Positions 16,347-27,232 of a stretch of DNA of 64,000 nt are shown here, in pieces (position 1 is the first letter of the stretch; the number at the start of each line of letters is the position of its first letter). Both the position numbers and the translations under genes were made by a program. The notes under the pieces are model-generated. The model searched no databases. It was not told the origin of the DNA and worked only from the letters and a program-made list of their open reading frames with translations. The DNA comes from Pseudoxanthomonas yeongjuensis (GTDB lineage Bacteria > Pseudomonadota > Gammaproteobacteria > Xanthomonadales > Xanthomonadaceae): NCBI RefSeq assembly GCF_010093345.1, contig NZ_PDWT01000011.1, positions 1-64,000 on the forward strand. The letters run 5' to 3'.

Positions 16347-16682
16347 TCAATTCGCCAGTGCGTAGGCGGCCAGCGCAAAGGCCAGGACCGCGATGGTCGT
16401 CGCGATCAATACCATCTGGTTGGCGCGGCGCAGCCGGCGCTCGGCCTGGTCTGCACCCACCTGTAGGACCTCGATGGTTTTCTGCATGTCGGTGGCGAGC
16501 TTCCTGATCGAATCCGCATTCTGCGTGGCCGCGTCCTGCAGTTCGGCGATCTGCTCGCCGATCACGTCCATGCGTTGCTGATGGCTGTTGTCGACCGGCG
16601 GCGTGCGCGTGAACAGCGGTCGCGCCATGCGGATGATTTCCGGCAGCGAGGAAGCGGCGATGGTGATCCAGGTTGCGGCCAT
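16347..16682 (-). CDS. Small membrane-anchored coiled-coil protein
   Basis: A 111-aa protein. Residues about 35-85 form a predicted coiled coil ('RMDVIGEQIAELQDAATQ' onward, heptad-like), and residues 88-110 a single C-terminal membrane segment ('MVLIATTIAVLAFALAAYAL'). The first 25 residues are amphipathic. It looks like a tail-anchored scaffold; I do not recognise the family. It may form a pair with the 240-aa orphan 350 bp downstream on the same strand. A family-A hairpin lies just upstream, between it and rlmM. Confidence 0.65.
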   Translation of the reverse strand: MAATWITIAASSLPEIIRMARPLFTRTPPVDNSHQQRMDVIGEQIAELQDAATQNADSIRKLATDMQKTIEVLQVGADQAERRLRRANQMVLIATTIAVLAFALAAYALAN

Positions 16683-16719
16683 GTGCTAAATCCTCCAAAG
16701 AGAACGATCCCCGGACGTC

Positions 16720-16793
16720 GTAGGAGCGGGCCTTGCCCGCGATGCTCTTGCGGAAATCCTGACAACAGCATCGCGGGCAAGGCCCGCTCCTAC
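16720..16793. repeat. GTAG palindrome, family A
   Basis: Perfect 26-bp arms at 16720-16745 (GTAGGAGCGGGCCTTGCCCG CGATGC) and 16768-16793. It lies 10 bp beyond the rlmM stop and could end that transcript. Confidence 0.9.
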
Positions 16794-16803
16794 GGGGGGG
16801 GGG

Positions 16804-17856
16804 TCAGGATGGGTGGCGGGTACTGGCGAACACGGTGATTTCCTCGCGGTCGTGATACAGCTGCCTGGCCCGGACTGATACCGGCCTTTCCGCTTGTTCC
16901 GCGAACAGGTCCAGGCATAGCCGGGTCTCGTCCCAGCGCTTCTTCATCGGCAGTTTGAGATTGAACACCGCATGCCTGCACCAGCCTTCGCGGAACCAGG
17001 TGGCCATGCGCCCGGCCACGCGGCGCGGTTGTTCGACCATGTCGCAGACCATCCAGTCCAGCGGTTGCGATGGCTTCCACTGGAAGCCGTCCGCGCGCAG
17101 GTGTTCGACCAGCCCGCTGTCCATCACGTTCTGGCGCAGCGGCCCGTTGTCCACGCTGGTGACGCGCAGGTGGTGGCGGGTGAGGATCCAGGTCCATCCG
17201 CCCGGCGCGGCGCCGAGGTCGGCGGCGGTCATGCCGGCTTTCAGCAGGACCTCGCGCTCCTCGCCGTCGAGCAGGGTCAGCAGCGCTTCTTCCAGCTTCA
17301 GCGCCGAACGCGAGGGCGCATCGGACAGCAACTTCAGGCGCGGGATGCCCAGCGGCCATGGCGAGCTGTCGCGCGGGTCGGCGATGCACAGGAAGGCATG
17401 ATCGCCGTCCACGAAGACCACATGCAATCGTGGCAGCTTCGGATTTTCCTTGTCCGTCATCAGCCCGGCCTTACGCAACGCGGGGCGCAGGGCATTGCCG
17501 AAACTGCGCGCGAGCCCGGCCAGCGGTTTTGCGGAATCGGAATCGGGATGCTCCACCCACAGGTCGCCGAAGCGTGCCTGTCCGACCAGTGCGGCCAGCA
17601 TCGGGGTGATGCGGTCCTTCGGGTCCAGGCTGCGCAGTTCGGCGATCAACTGCAGTTTCTGCCGCGCGAAGATCAATTCGCGCCACGGCAAGGCCTGCGA
17701 AAGCGCGGCGCCGTCGTCGCAGACGAAAACCACATGCGCGCTGTTGCGCTCGGTGCGCGCGTAACCGGGATGGCCGGCGTGTGCGGCGCGTTCGCCCAAC
17801 TCGGCGGCAAGCTCGGGCTCGAAACCCTGGCGGCAATAGCAAAGCAGGCCGGTCAT
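16804..17856 (-). CDS. rlmM: 23S rRNA (cytidine2498-2'-O)-methyltransferase
   Basis: Methylates ribose of C2498 in the peptidyl-transferase region of 23S rRNA. The 350-aa protein has an N-terminal THUMP-like region and a C-terminal Rossmann methyltransferase with 'AADLGAAPGGWTWIL' (SAM loop) and 'DWMVCDMVEQPRRV' (catalytic-site region). E. coli RlmM is 366 aa. The gene is bracketed by family-A palindromes on both sides (16720 and 17860). Confidence 0.95.
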   Translation of the reverse strand: MTGLLCYCRQGFEPELAAELGERAAHAGHPGYARTERNSAHVVFVCDDGAALSQALPWRELIFARQKLQLIAELRSLDPKDRITPMLAALVGQARFGDLWVEHPDSDSAKPLAGLARSFGNALRPALRKAGLMTDKENPKLPRLHVVFVDGDHAFLCIADPRDSSPWPLGIPRLKLLSDAPSRSALKLEEALLTLLDGEEREVLLKAGMTAADLGAAPGGWTWILTRHHLRVTSVDNGPLRQNVMDSGLVEHLRADGFQWKPSQPLDWMVCDMVEQPRRVAGRMATWFREGWCRHAVFNLKLPMKKRWDETRLCLDLFAEQAERPVSVRARQLYHDREEITVFASTRHPS

Positions 17857-17859
17857 GGC

Positions 17860-17957
17860 GTAGGAGCGGGCCTTGCCCGCGATGCTCTTGCATCGCCTTG
17901 CCCGCGATGCTCTCCCGCCAGTGCCGCAAAGGCATCGCGGGCAAGGCCCGCTCCTAC
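17860..17957. repeat. GTAG palindrome, family A, with extra internal arm
   Basis: Outer arms GTAGGAGCGGGCCTTGCCCG CGATGC (17860-17885) and its reverse complement (17932-17957) are perfect. Between them a third partial arm (17890-17912, GCATCGCCTTGCCCGCGATG) repeats the inner part, as if a duplication arose by slippage. It lies 4 bp upstream of the rlmM start codon, so the rlmM leader carries the hairpin. Confidence 0.88.
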
Positions 17958-17970
17958 GGGGAGATGGGCG

Positions 17971-18534
17971 TCAATAACGCTGGCCGCCGTGCTCGCCGTA
18001 CACCCGCAGCACTTCGCGTGCGGCATCGCGGTTGAGGTCGCGGACCACCTCGATGCCGCGCTTCTGCAGTTCGCCGATCCAGTCGGCGGGCAGCGGACCT
18101 TCGTCGAATTCGGTCAGTTCCATTACGTCCTCTGCACGCGCACCGATCAACAGGCGGTCGATGCCGGCCCAGACGGTGGCGCCATAGCACTGGCAGCAGG
18201 GTTGCGAGGACGTGGCCAGGGTCACGGTGCCACCGACGCGCTCGTTGAGCCGCGCGGTCTGCAGGCGCTGCTGGGCCAGCATGTAGGCCATGTTCTCGGC
18301 GTGGGCCAGCGAGGTGTTCTGCGGCAGCACGCGGTTCACGCCGACCGAGATGATGCGGTCGTCCGGGCCGAACACCACCGCGCCGAACGGCCCGCCGGTG
18401 GCGGCTTCCATGTTGATGCGCGATAGTTCGATCGCCAGTGCCACCTTGTCCGCGTCGCTTGCGTACGCCAGCGACGCATCGACGGTTTCATGCACCCAGG
18501 CCGGCAAGGTCAGGTGGATTTGTGCATAGATCAT
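17971..18534 (-). CDS. Nucleoside deaminase (CMP/dCMP deaminase fold)
   Basis: A 187-aa zinc deaminase. The zinc site is 'AHAENMAY' (His ligand and catalytic Glu) and 'SSQPCCQCYGA' (two Cys ligands). It resembles guanine/nucleoside deaminases rather than TadA, since the C-terminal part is longer and no tRNA-binding tail is seen. The exact substrate is open. The ATG overlaps the stop of the upstream Cys-rich lipoprotein gene by 1 bp at 18534, so the two are co-transcribed. Confidence 0.88.
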   Translation of the reverse strand: MIYAQIHLTLPAWVHETVDASLAYASDADKVALAIELSRINMEAATGGPFGAVVFGPDDRIISVGVNRVLPQNTSLAHAENMAYMLAQQRLQTARLNERVGGTVTLATSSQPCCQCYGATVWAGIDRLLIGARAEDVMELTEFDEGPLPADWIGELQKRGIEVVRDLNRDAAREVLRVYGEHGGQRY

Positions 18535-18983
18535 CAGCGCACCGGTTCAGCGGGATCGGAGGAAGGTTCGGGATTGGCCGGTCCGGCCGACACGCACTGG
18601 CCGTTGTCGCACTGGCAGGCGGTGATCTCGCGAAAACCGCAGATGCCCGCCATGCCCTTGGCCTGGCATTGAGCCTGCACCGCGGCCGGATCGGTCGGGC
18701 TGTCCTTGTTGACGCAGGCCGGCATCGCGCCACAGCAGTTTCCGACATTCTTGACCGCGCAATCGGCGCTGGTTTTGCAACTCGAGTCGACAGCCACTGC
18801 TTTCGGCACCACGCGTGGCGGATAAGGCGTGGACTTCGGCGGTGCCGTCGGGGAGGCCGGTGGCGGGGGCGGCGTCTGCCCGGCGAGATTGCCGGTGGCT
18901 GGCGGTGTGGGCGCGGGGGCCGCACACGCAGTCAGTGAGAGCGCGATGGCGAGGGATGCGGTCAATGTGGCGAGGAAGCGCAT
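18534..18983 (-). CDS. Cys-rich lipoprotein, function unknown
   Basis: A 149-aa predicted lipoprotein: signal peptide with lipobox 'LTAC' (C19), then a Pro/Thr-rich linker (residues 22-60) and a C-terminal module with about ten cysteines ('SSCKTSADCAVKNVGNCCG', 'CQAKGMAGICGF', 'CQCDNGQCV'). The even spacing suggests a disulfide-knotted extracytoplasmic domain, in the style of small Cys-rich protease-inhibitor-like modules. Family not recognised. It precedes the nucleoside deaminase in one transcript, though no functional link is evident. Confidence 0.8.
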   Translation of the reverse strand: MRFLATLTASLAIALSLTACAAPAPTPPATGNLAGQTPPPPPASPTAPPKSTPYPPRVVPKAVAVDSSCKTSADCAVKNVGNCCGAMPACVNKDSPTDPAAVQAQCQAKGMAGICGFREITACQCDNGQCVSAGPANPEPSSDPAEPVR

Positions 18984-19015
18984 GGTGAGTCTCCCGAAAA
19001 CCGGAAAAAATCAGT

Positions 19016-19098
19016 CGTCGTCCCCGCGAAGGCGGGGATCCGGTGACTTGCATGCTTGGAATGCAAAGTCGCTGGGTTCCCGTCTTCGCGGGAATGAC
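19016..19098. repeat. Palindromic repeat, family D
   Basis: Left arm CGTCGTCCCCGCGAAGGCGG GGATCC and right arm GGGTTCCCGTCTTCGCGGGA ATGACG, imperfectly paired. It lies between the Cys-rich lipoprotein and glnS. Confidence 0.8.
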
Positions 19099-19174
19099 GG
19101 TCGAATTATTGCCGCGGCCGCATGAATCTTCGATGCCGGTGGATGCGCACAGAAATCCATGCGGATTCGCAACA

Positions 19175-20944
<1,770 letters not shown>

Positions 20945-21026
20945 GCGGGAGACGCCGGACAAGGGGCGCACAGTTTAGCCGACCTGCCGGAGGCTATCCT
21001 GCATGCACTTTCCCCGGAGCAACGGC

Positions 21027-21701
21027 ATGGCTTCCCCGATCCTGGTCATCGGCAACAAGAACTACTCCTCTTGGTCCTTGCGTCCGTGGCTGCTGCTGCG
21101 GCATTCCGGGGTGGAATTCGAGGAGCAGCGCCTGTTGCTGGACACGCCGGAATTCCAGCGCGACATCGGCCGCTGGTCGCCCACCGCGCGGGTGCCGGTG
21201 TTGATCGACGACGGGCTGACGATCTGGGATTCGCTGGCGATCTGCGAATACGCCAACGAGCGCTGGCTGGCTAGCGCCGGCTGGCCCCGGGATCGCGCCG
21301 CCCGGGCCCAGGCGCGCGCCGCCGCCGCTGAAATGCATTCGGGCTTCACCGCGCTGCGCACGCAGTTGCCGATGAACAGCCATCGTCAACCCGACGCCTA
21401 TCGCTGGGATGCGCAGGCGCAAGCCGACATCGATCGTGTCCAGCGCCTGTGGGCCGAGTTGCGCGCGCGCCATGCCGGCGATGGAGAGTTCCTGTGCGGG
21501 GAGTTCGGCATCGTCGACGCGATGTACGCGCCGGTGGCGATCCGCTTCCTGGGCTACGGCGTGCCGATGGATGAGGTCGCACGCGGATATGCCGGCGCCT
21601 TGCAGCGACTACCCGCCTTCCACCAGTGGCGCGAGGAAGCCGCGCGCGAGGAAGAGCGCATCGCGGCCACCGAGGCGCTCACGCGGGCGGCGCAGGGATA
21701 G
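21027..21701 (+). CDS. Glutathione S-transferase family protein
   Basis: A 224-aa protein with an N-terminal thioredoxin-like GST domain ('VIGNKNYSSWSLRPWLLLRH', then 'ARVPVLIDDGLTIWDSLAICEY', the cis-Pro and Glu/Ser glutathione-binding pattern) and a helical C-terminal domain. The SSWS motif supplies the likely catalytic serine. ATG 21027 is chosen because GGAG lies 7 bp upstream; ATG 21003 has none. Substrate unknown. It is divergent from glnS. Confidence 0.9.
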   Translation: MASPILVIGNKNYSSWSLRPWLLLRHSGVEFEEQRLLLDTPEFQRDIGRWSPTARVPVLIDDGLTIWDSLAICEYANERWLASAGWPRDRAARAQARAAAAEMHSGFTALRTQLPMNSHRQPDAYRWDAQAQADIDRVQRLWAELRARHAGDGEFLCGEFGIVDAMYAPVAIRFLGYGVPMDEVARGYAGALQRLPAFHQWREEAAREEERIAATEALTRAAQG

Positions 21702-21739
21702 CGTTACCCTAAGGCCCGGTTGCAGAAGGAAGATCCGCC

Positions 21740-22021
21740 ATGCAAGTCGTCTATCGCGCCCGCGACCTGTTCGATGCCCACCTCGCCAAGCACCTGCTGG
21801 AGCAGGCGGGCCTGCCGGTGTTCGTGCTCGGCGAATCGCTGCTGGGCGGGGCCGGCGAGTTGCCGCTGTTCGGCGTGTTGCGGGTCTGCGTTCCCGATGG
21901 CTACGAGGAGCAGGCGAACGCGTGCCTGCAGGTGCTGTCGCAGGACGTGGCGGAGGAGGATAACGCGTCGGGTGAGCTGGATGAACTGCCTCCCGGATCC
22001 GTAGGAGCGACGTCCCCCTAG
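21740..22021 (+). CDS. DUF2007 (putative signal-transducing) protein
   Basis: A 93-aa protein whose first 75 residues match DUF2007 ('VVYRARDLFDAHLAKHLLEQ', 'LPVFVLGESLLGGAGELP', 'RVCVPDGYEEQANACLQVL'), a small ferredoxin-like fold of unknown role related to PII-type folds. The last seven residues (VGATSP plus stop) are encoded by a family-A repeat beginning at 22001. It lies 38 bp downstream of the GST gene. Confidence 0.88.
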   Translation: MQVVYRARDLFDAHLAKHLLEQAGLPVFVLGESLLGGAGELPLFGVLRVCVPDGYEEQANACLQVLSQDVAEEDNASGELDELPPGSVGATSP

Positions 22022-22095
22022 GGGACTTCCTACGGGGCGCAAGTCGCGAATGGATATTCCGCAAGCAGGGGCTTCGCGACTTGCGTCGCTCCTAC
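22001..22095. repeat. GTAG palindrome, family A variant
   Basis: Starts GTAGGAGCGACGTCCCCCTA and ends with the inverse GACTTGCGTCGCTCCTAC at 22095. A nested inverted segment (CGCAAGTCGCGAA against TTCGCGACTTGCG) strengthens the hairpin. The first 21 bases encode the end of the DUF2007 protein in the GTA-GGA frame. Confidence 0.8.
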
Positions 22096-22126
22096 ATGCC
22101 GCATTTACATGCATGGGCGCCACGGT

Positions 22127-22768
22127 TTATTGCCGGGCGATCGCACACACATAAACCACTTCGCAGGCGCCGCCCCCGGTGTCCTCACGGGTGGTGGAAC
22201 TGCGCCAGCGCCAGCCGTCGGGCGCGGTGGCTTCCACCAGCCAGCCGTCGATGCGCACGTGGTCGTCCTTGCGTACGTCGGCCAATGCCTGCGCCACCGT
22301 GTCGTTGGCCGGGATCATGTGCATGTTCGCTGCGCTGATCCGGATTTCTTCCGGTGGCAGCGGTGGCTGGTTTTCCCAGCGATAGCTGAAGAAACGGACC
22401 GATTGCGACATCGACAGCTTCGACAAGACCTCATCTTCCGCCATCCGGTGCCAGCCCAGCGCCAGGTCGGTCGGTGAAAGATCCGCCTCGCGGCCCATCC
22501 GGTAATCCTCGCGCGACAGCACGCGCGCCTGGATGCTGAAACCCGCCAGTGGTTTCAAGCTCGCGGCCCGCAGCGCGAACGGCGGCATCGAGGCGGGCAC
22601 TTCGGTCTGCAGTGGCGCATCGTCGCTGCCGACGCGAGGCGGCAGGGGACATCCGTTGTTGCTGGCGACGCCGGCGGGCGCGGTCGCCCTGCGCGGCGAG
22701 TGCGGCGAGAACCACCAGCCCAGCACGCCCAGCACCAGACAGGCGACCAGGAAGTTGCGCAGGTTCAC
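22127..22768 (-). CDS. Conserved hypothetical, membrane-anchored
   Basis: A 213-aa protein with one N-terminal hydrophobic segment (residues 4-20, '[18 protein letters not shown]'), so anchored or secreted. The mature part contains '[20 protein letters not shown]' and '[26 protein letters not shown]', and near the end an OB-like '[23 protein letters not shown]'. Proteins of this type occur near other genes in this bacterial family, but I know no function. It overlaps the transaldolase stop by 4 bp, so both are in one transcript. Confidence 0.78.
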   Translation of the reverse strand: MNLRNFLVACLVLGVLGWWFSPHSPRRATAPAGVASNNGCPLPPRVGSDDAPLQTEVPASMPPFALRAASLKPLAGFSIQARVLSREDYRMGREADLSPTDLALGWHRMAEDEVLSKLSMSQSVRFFSYRWENQPPLPPEEIRISAANMHMIPANDTVAQALADVRKDDHVRIDGWLVEATAPDGWRWRSSTTREDTGGGACEVVYVCAIARQ

Positions 22769-23745
22769 GCGGTGGCGGACAGGCGCTCGGCGAGGGTCTG
22801 GCGCAGTCCTGCCAGGTCCTTGGCGAAGGCGGCGATGCCGTCGCGCAGTTTTTCCGTGGCCATGGCATCGGCGGCGAGGTCTTCGGCGAAGCGCGCGCCA
22901 TCGATTGGCGCATGGGTGGTGGCTTCGACCTTGCCCGGCGCCAGCTTGCGCGGCAGTTCGCCGGTTTCCGCCTCCAGCTTCTCCAGCAGGTCCGGCGAGA
23001 TGGTCAGGCGGTCGCAGCCGGCCAGCGCCTCGATCTGCGCGGTGGAACGGAACGAGGCGCCCATCACCACGGTGGCAGAGCCGCGACGCTTGAATTCGTC
23101 ATAGACCCCGCGCACGAACACCACGCCGGGATCGACGTCGATGCTGGCCGGGGTATCGCCGCGGGCCACGTGCCAGTCGAGGATGCGGCCGACGAAGGGG
23201 GAAATCAGGAAGGCGCCGGCTTCCGAACAGGCCAGGGCCTGGGTGCGGTTGAAGATCAAGGTCAGGTTGCAGTCGATGCCGTCGCGCTGCAGCCGGCGTG
23301 CGGCTTCCACGCCTTCCCAGGTGGCGGCGACCTTGATCAGCACGCGTTCGCGGCCGATGCCGCGCTGCGCGTACATGTCGATGAACTTGTGCGCCTTGCG
23401 CACCGTGGCTTCGGTGTCGTGGGCCTGGTCGGCGTCCACTTCGGTCGAGACGCGGCCGGGAATCAGTCCTGCCAGCGCCGAGCCGACCGCGATGGTCAAG
23501 CGGTCCGCCACTTCTCCGACCAGCGCCGCGCGGTCGCCGGATTGGGTGCGCGCCCAGGCCAGTTCCCTGTCGATGGCTTCGGCATAGACCGGCAGGTCGA
23601 GTGCCTTGCGCACCAGGGTCGGATTGGTGGTGCAATCGACCGGGCGCAGGCGCCTGACCGCTTCGAAGTCGCCGGTATCGGCGACCACGACGGAAAGTTC
23701 GCGGAGTTGCTGGAGTTTCGAGGGGAGGGCGGAGTTGGAGTTCAC
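22765..23745 (-). CDS. tal: Transaldolase
   Basis: Pentose-phosphate enzyme moving a dihydroxyacetone unit from sedoheptulose-7-P to glyceraldehyde-3-P. The 326-aa protein shows '[15 protein letters not shown]', '[17 protein letters not shown]' with the Schiff-base Lys, '[19 protein letters not shown]' and '[17 protein letters not shown]'. The length and motifs match the TalB group. The downstream hypothetical is coupled through an ATGA overlap. Confidence 0.96.
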   Translation of the reverse strand: MNSNSALPSKLQQLRELSVVVADTGDFEAVRRLRPVDCTTNPTLVRKALDLPVYAEAIDRELAWARTQSGDRAALVGEVADRLTIAVGSALAGLIPGRVSTEVDADQAHDTEATVRKAHKFIDMYAQRGIGRERVLIKVAATWEGVEAARRLQRDGIDCNLTLIFNRTQALACSEAGAFLISPFVGRILDWHVARGDTPASIDVDPGVVFVRGVYDEFKRRGSATVVMGASFRSTAQIEALAGCDRLTISPDLLEKLEAETGELPRKLAPGKVEATTHAPIDGARFAEDLAADAMATEKLRDGIAAFAKDLAGLRQTLAERLSATA

Positions 23746-23812
23746 CGGTATTCCTGTGGTGGGGTGGACGGCGCAAGCATGCCTTGCGTCCGGCGTGGAT
23801 CGGCGGTCGAAA

Positions 23813-24259
23813 TCAGCGGTTGAAGTCGCCGCTGGACTCGGGTTGATAGCGGACGTTGGTCACACGCAAGCGCAACTTGCGGCCATCGGGCGCGGCCCAG
23901 TCGATGCTCTGGCCCAGAGAAAGACCCAGCAAGGCGCTACCGACCGGCGCCAGGATCGATACATGCCCGGTGCCCACGTTGGCTTCGTTCGGATAGACCA
24001 GGGTCAGGGTGTGCCGGTCGTGGGTGATTTCGTCTTCGCATTCGACGGTGGAATGCATGGTGACCACGCCTGCAGGAACCTTGTCCGGAGGCACTACTTC
24101 GGCGCGGGCGAGTTCCTCGTTCAAGGCCATGGCGGCCGGGTGGCGGCGCAGTGCGGGGGAGTCCAATAGTTGCTCGAGGCGATTGAAATCGCGACTGGAG
24201 ACGACGATCGCTGGCGCGATTACCGAAGGGGGAAGGCCACTGGTGGGTGCGGTTTGCAT
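23813..24259 (-). CDS. rnk: Rnk/GreA-type regulator (nucleoside diphosphate kinase regulator family)
   Basis: A 148-aa protein with a short N-terminal segment and a C-terminal GreA/GreB-like domain ('[24 protein letters not shown]', '[22 protein letters not shown]'). Rnk binds RNA polymerase near the secondary channel. The N-terminal coiled coil is short, so it should lack the transcript-cleavage tip of GreA, as in Rnk. It lies downstream of oxyR on the same strand, separated by about 150 bp. Confidence 0.85.
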   Translation of the reverse strand: MQTAPTSGLPPSVIAPAIVVSSRDFNRLEQLLDSPALRRHPAAMALNEELARAEVVPPDKVPAGVVTMHSTVECEDEITHDRHTLTLVYPNEANVGTGHVSILAPVGSALLGLSLGQSIDWAAPDGRKLRLRVTNVRYQPESSGDFNR

Positions 24260-24412
24260 TTTCTTGCTCCTTGAAGCGGGTATCTGAAGGAAAGTATCCG
24301 AAAGGAAAATATCAGAATGGGGAATAGCGGATAGGAAAAAGGGCGCCGCGTTGCCGCGCCGCCCATCGGGTTACAGGTTGTGCTGCAACCGTAGCCCGGA
24401 AGCCGCGCCGGT

Positions 24413-25375
24413 TCAAGCCTGCCGGCGCGAGCCCTTGCCAGGGCTGGGTTTGCCCGTGCCCGGTATCTCCGGCGCCGGTGAGAACAGCTTGGCCGGCAGC
24501 TCGGAAAAGACCCTGGAAAGCTCCAGCAGGAAGCCGTTCATGGCCGAGCTCCTGCGCCACAGCATCGCGATCCGGCGGCTGGGATGCGAGTCGCTGAAGC
24601 CGAGCAGGTGGATGTTCGGCGAGCGCGCCACCGGCGGCTTGATCGCCAGGGTCGGCAGCAGGGTGATGCCGACGTTGGCCGCGACCATCTGCCGCAGCGT
24701 TTCCAGGCTGGTCGCGCGGAATTCCGATTTCTCGTTCGCGCCCGAGAGCCGGCAGACTTCCAGCGCCTGCTCGCGCAGGCAGTGGCCGTCTTCCAGCAGC
24801 AGCAGTTTCTGGTCGTTCAATTCGGCAAGGCTCAGCGAATCGCGCTGCGCCAGCGGATGGTTCCCGGGTACCGCCAGCACGAACGGTTCTTCGAACAGGA
24901 ACTCGCTGTGCAACTGATCGTCGTGCACCGGCAGCGCCAGCAACGCGGCGTCGAGCTTGCCCTCGTGCAGGCGCGATAGCAGCACGTCGCTTTTTTCCTC
25001 GACCAGCAGCAGCTCGAGGTCGGGAAAGCGTTCGCGGATACGCGGGATCACGTGCGGCAGCAGGTACGGGCCCAGGGTCGGGAACATGCCCAGGCGCACC
25101 GTTCCGGCTTCCGGATCCTGGCTGCGGCGCGCGCCCTCCTTCATCTGCTCCACTTCGGCGACGATGCGGCGCGCGCGTTCGGCGGCATCGCGGCCCGCGG
25201 GCGTCAGCATCACCTTGCGCGGCGCGCGCTCGACCAGCGATACGCCCAGTTCCTCTTCCAGCTTCTTTATCTGCGTGGAAAGAGTGGGCTGGCTGACGAA
25301 GCAGGCCGCCGCCGCGCGACCGAAATGCTTGTGGTCGGCGAGCGCCAGCAGGTACTTGAGGTCGCGCAGGTTCAT
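24413..25375 (-). CDS. oxyR: Hydrogen-peroxide-sensing LysR regulator OxyR
   Basis: A 320-aa LysR-type regulator: N-terminal winged HTH (residues 1-60, 'HFGRAAAACFVSQPTLSTQIKKLE' is the recognition region) and a C-terminal sensor domain. The redox pair C199 ('GHCLREQAL') and C208 ('EVCRL') lies at exactly the E. coli positions, so a peroxide-driven disulfide is expected. It follows ahpC-ahpF on the same strand, as in Xanthomonas. A 24-bp family-B hairpin lies between ahpF and oxyR, which may lower co-transcription. Confidence 0.96.
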   Translation of the reverse strand: MNLRDLKYLLALADHKHFGRAAAACFVSQPTLSTQIKKLEEELGVSLVERAPRKVMLTPAGRDAAERARRIVAEVEQMKEGARRSQDPEAGTVRLGMFPTLGPYLLPHVIPRIRERFPDLELLLVEEKSDVLLSRLHEGKLDAALLALPVHDDQLHSEFLFEEPFVLAVPGNHPLAQRDSLSLAELNDQKLLLLEDGHCLREQALEVCRLSGANEKSEFRATSLETLRQMVAANVGITLLPTLAIKPPVARSPNIHLLGFSDSHPSRRIAMLWRRSSAMNGFLLELSRVFSELPAKLFSPAPEIPGTGKPSPGKGSRRQA

Positions 25376-25409
25376 GCAAGGTCCTTCATGTGCGGCACCT
25401 CGGGTTTTT

Positions 25410-25468
25410 GTAGATCCGGGCTTGCTCGGATGCTCTGGCTAAAAGCATCCGAGCAAGCCCGGATCTAC
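25410..25468. repeat. GTAG palindrome, family B
   Basis: Perfect 24-bp arms: GTAGATCCGGGCTTGCTCGG ATGC (25410-25433) and its reverse complement (25445-25468). It lies between the ahpF stop and the oxyR start. Confidence 0.9.
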
Positions 25469-25480
25469 AGGGTGGATACC

Positions 25481-27067
25481 TCAGGCTGCTTCCGCCTCCG
25501 CGACTGCCTCGGCCGGCGCGGAGGTGCGGATCAAATGATCGAACGCGCTCAGCGCCGCCTTGGAGCCTTCGCCCATGGCGATCACGATCTGCTTGTACGG
25601 CACCGTGGTCACATCGCCGGCGGCGAACACGCCGGGCAGCGAGGTCTGGCCGCGTTCGTCGACGACGATCTCGCCGCGCGGCGAAAGCTCCAGCGTGCCC
25701 TTCAGCCATTCGGTGTTGGGCAACAGGCCGATCTGCACGAAAATTCCTTCCAGCGCGATTTCGTGTTTCCCGTTGTTGCCGCGGTCCTCGTAGACCAGGC
25801 CGTTGACCTTCTGGCCGTCGCCGGTGACTTCGGTGGTCATCGCCGAAGTGATCACCTTCACGTTGGGCAGGCTGCGCAGCTTGCGCTGCAGTACTTCGTC
25901 GGCGCGCAGCTGGTGATCGAATTCGATCAGGGTCACGTGGCTGACGATGCCGGCCAGGTCGATCGCCGCTTCCACGCCGGAGTTGCCGCCGCCGATCACC
26001 GCCACGCGCTTGCCCTTGAACAGCGGGCCGTCGCAATGCGGGCAGTAGGCCACGCCCTTGTTGCGGTATTCGTTCTCGCCGGGCACGTTCATCTGCCGCC
26101 AGCGCGCGCCGGTGGACAGGATCACGGTCTTGCCTTTCAGCGTGGCGCCGTTGGCCAGTTGCACCTCGATCAGGTCCTTGCCCGGCACCAGCTTCTCGGC
26201 GCGTTGCAGGTTCATGATGTCGACGTCGTACTGGCGCACGTGCTGCTCCAGCGCCGCGGCCATCTTCGGACCTTCGGTTTCCTGCACCGAGATGAAGTTC
26301 TCGATGGCCATCGTGTCCAGCACCTGGCCGCCGAAGCGCTCCGCGGCCACGCCGGTACGGATGCCCTTGCGCGCGGCATAGATCGCCGCCGCGGCGCCGG
26401 CGGGACCGCCGCCGACCACCAGCACGTCGAACGGGGCCTTGGCCGCGATCTTCTTCGCATCGCGCGCCGCGGCACCGGTATCCAGCTTGGCGACGATCTG
26501 CTCCACGTCCATGCGGCCCTGGCCGAAGACTTCGCCATTGAGGTAGATGGTGGGCACCGACATCACCTGGCGCGCTTCCACCTCGTCCTGGAACAGGGCG
26601 CCGTCGATGGCCACATGCTGGATGTTCGGGTTCAGCACCGCCATCAGGTTCAGTGCCTGGACCACGTCCGGGCAGTTCTGGCAGGACAGGGAGAAATAGG
26701 TTTCGAATTTGTATTCGCCGTCTAGCGACTGGATCTGCTCGATCACGTCCTGCGCGGTTTTGGACGGGTGTCCGCCGACCTGCAGCAGGGCCAGCACCAG
26801 CGAAGTGAATTCATGGCCCATGGGCAGGCCGGCGAAGCGCAGGTGGATGTCGTGGTCGGGGCTGTTGAGCGCGAACGACGGCGTATGCGCGTCGGAATCG
26901 CGGCGCTCGATCAGGCTGATCTTGTCGGAGAGCAGCACGATCTCGCCGAGCAGCTCTTCCATCTCGCGGGATTTCGGGCTGTCGTCCAGCGACGCCACGA
27001 TCTCGATCGGGCGCACGACCTTTTCCAGGTAGGCCTGCAACTGGGTCTTGAGGTTCGCATCAAGCAT
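25481..27067 (-). CDS. ahpF: Alkyl hydroperoxide reductase subunit F
   Basis: Flavoprotein disulfide reductase that passes electrons from NADH to AhpC. The 528-aa protein has tandem thioredoxin folds with C129/C132 ('LSCQNCPDV'), an FAD-binding loop ('[17 protein letters not shown]', about 217-233) and the active-site pair C342/C345 ('YCPHCDGP'). All four cysteines are present. ATG 27067 is the family start. Its gene follows ahpC by about 216 bp containing a hairpin. Confidence 0.97.
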   Translation of the reverse strand: MLDANLKTQLQAYLEKVVRPIEIVASLDDSPKSREMEELLGEIVLLSDKISLIERRDSDAHTPSFALNSPDHDIHLRFAGLPMGHEFTSLVLALLQVGGHPSKTAQDVIEQIQSLDGEYKFETYFSLSCQNCPDVVQALNLMAVLNPNIQHVAIDGALFQDEVEARQVMSVPTIYLNGEVFGQGRMDVEQIVAKLDTGAAARDAKKIAAKAPFDVLVVGGGPAGAAAAIYAARKGIRTGVAAERFGGQVLDTMAIENFISVQETEGPKMAAALEQHVRQYDVDIMNLQRAEKLVPGKDLIEVQLANGATLKGKTVILSTGARWRQMNVPGENEYRNKGVAYCPHCDGPLFKGKRVAVIGGGNSGVEAAIDLAGIVSHVTLIEFDHQLRADEVLQRKLRSLPNVKVITSAMTTEVTGDGQKVNGLVYEDRGNNGKHEIALEGIFVQIGLLPNTEWLKGTLELSPRGEIVVDERGQTSLPGVFAAGDVTTVPYKQIVIAMGEGSKAALSAFDHLIRTSAPAEAVAEAEAA

Positions 27068-27232
27068 GGGAAGGGCTCCGGTGGAATGAAGAAGGGATAA
27101 TCGGGAAGGAATGGAAAGACGCTTGCAGAAGCGGCCTGGACCGGCGGGAGATCGACCGGTGGGGAGGGAGACCAGAAGCTTTCCGGTGCGGGCCACGCCG
27201 CTATTGCAAGCATCCGCAGGGATGCGTTGGGA

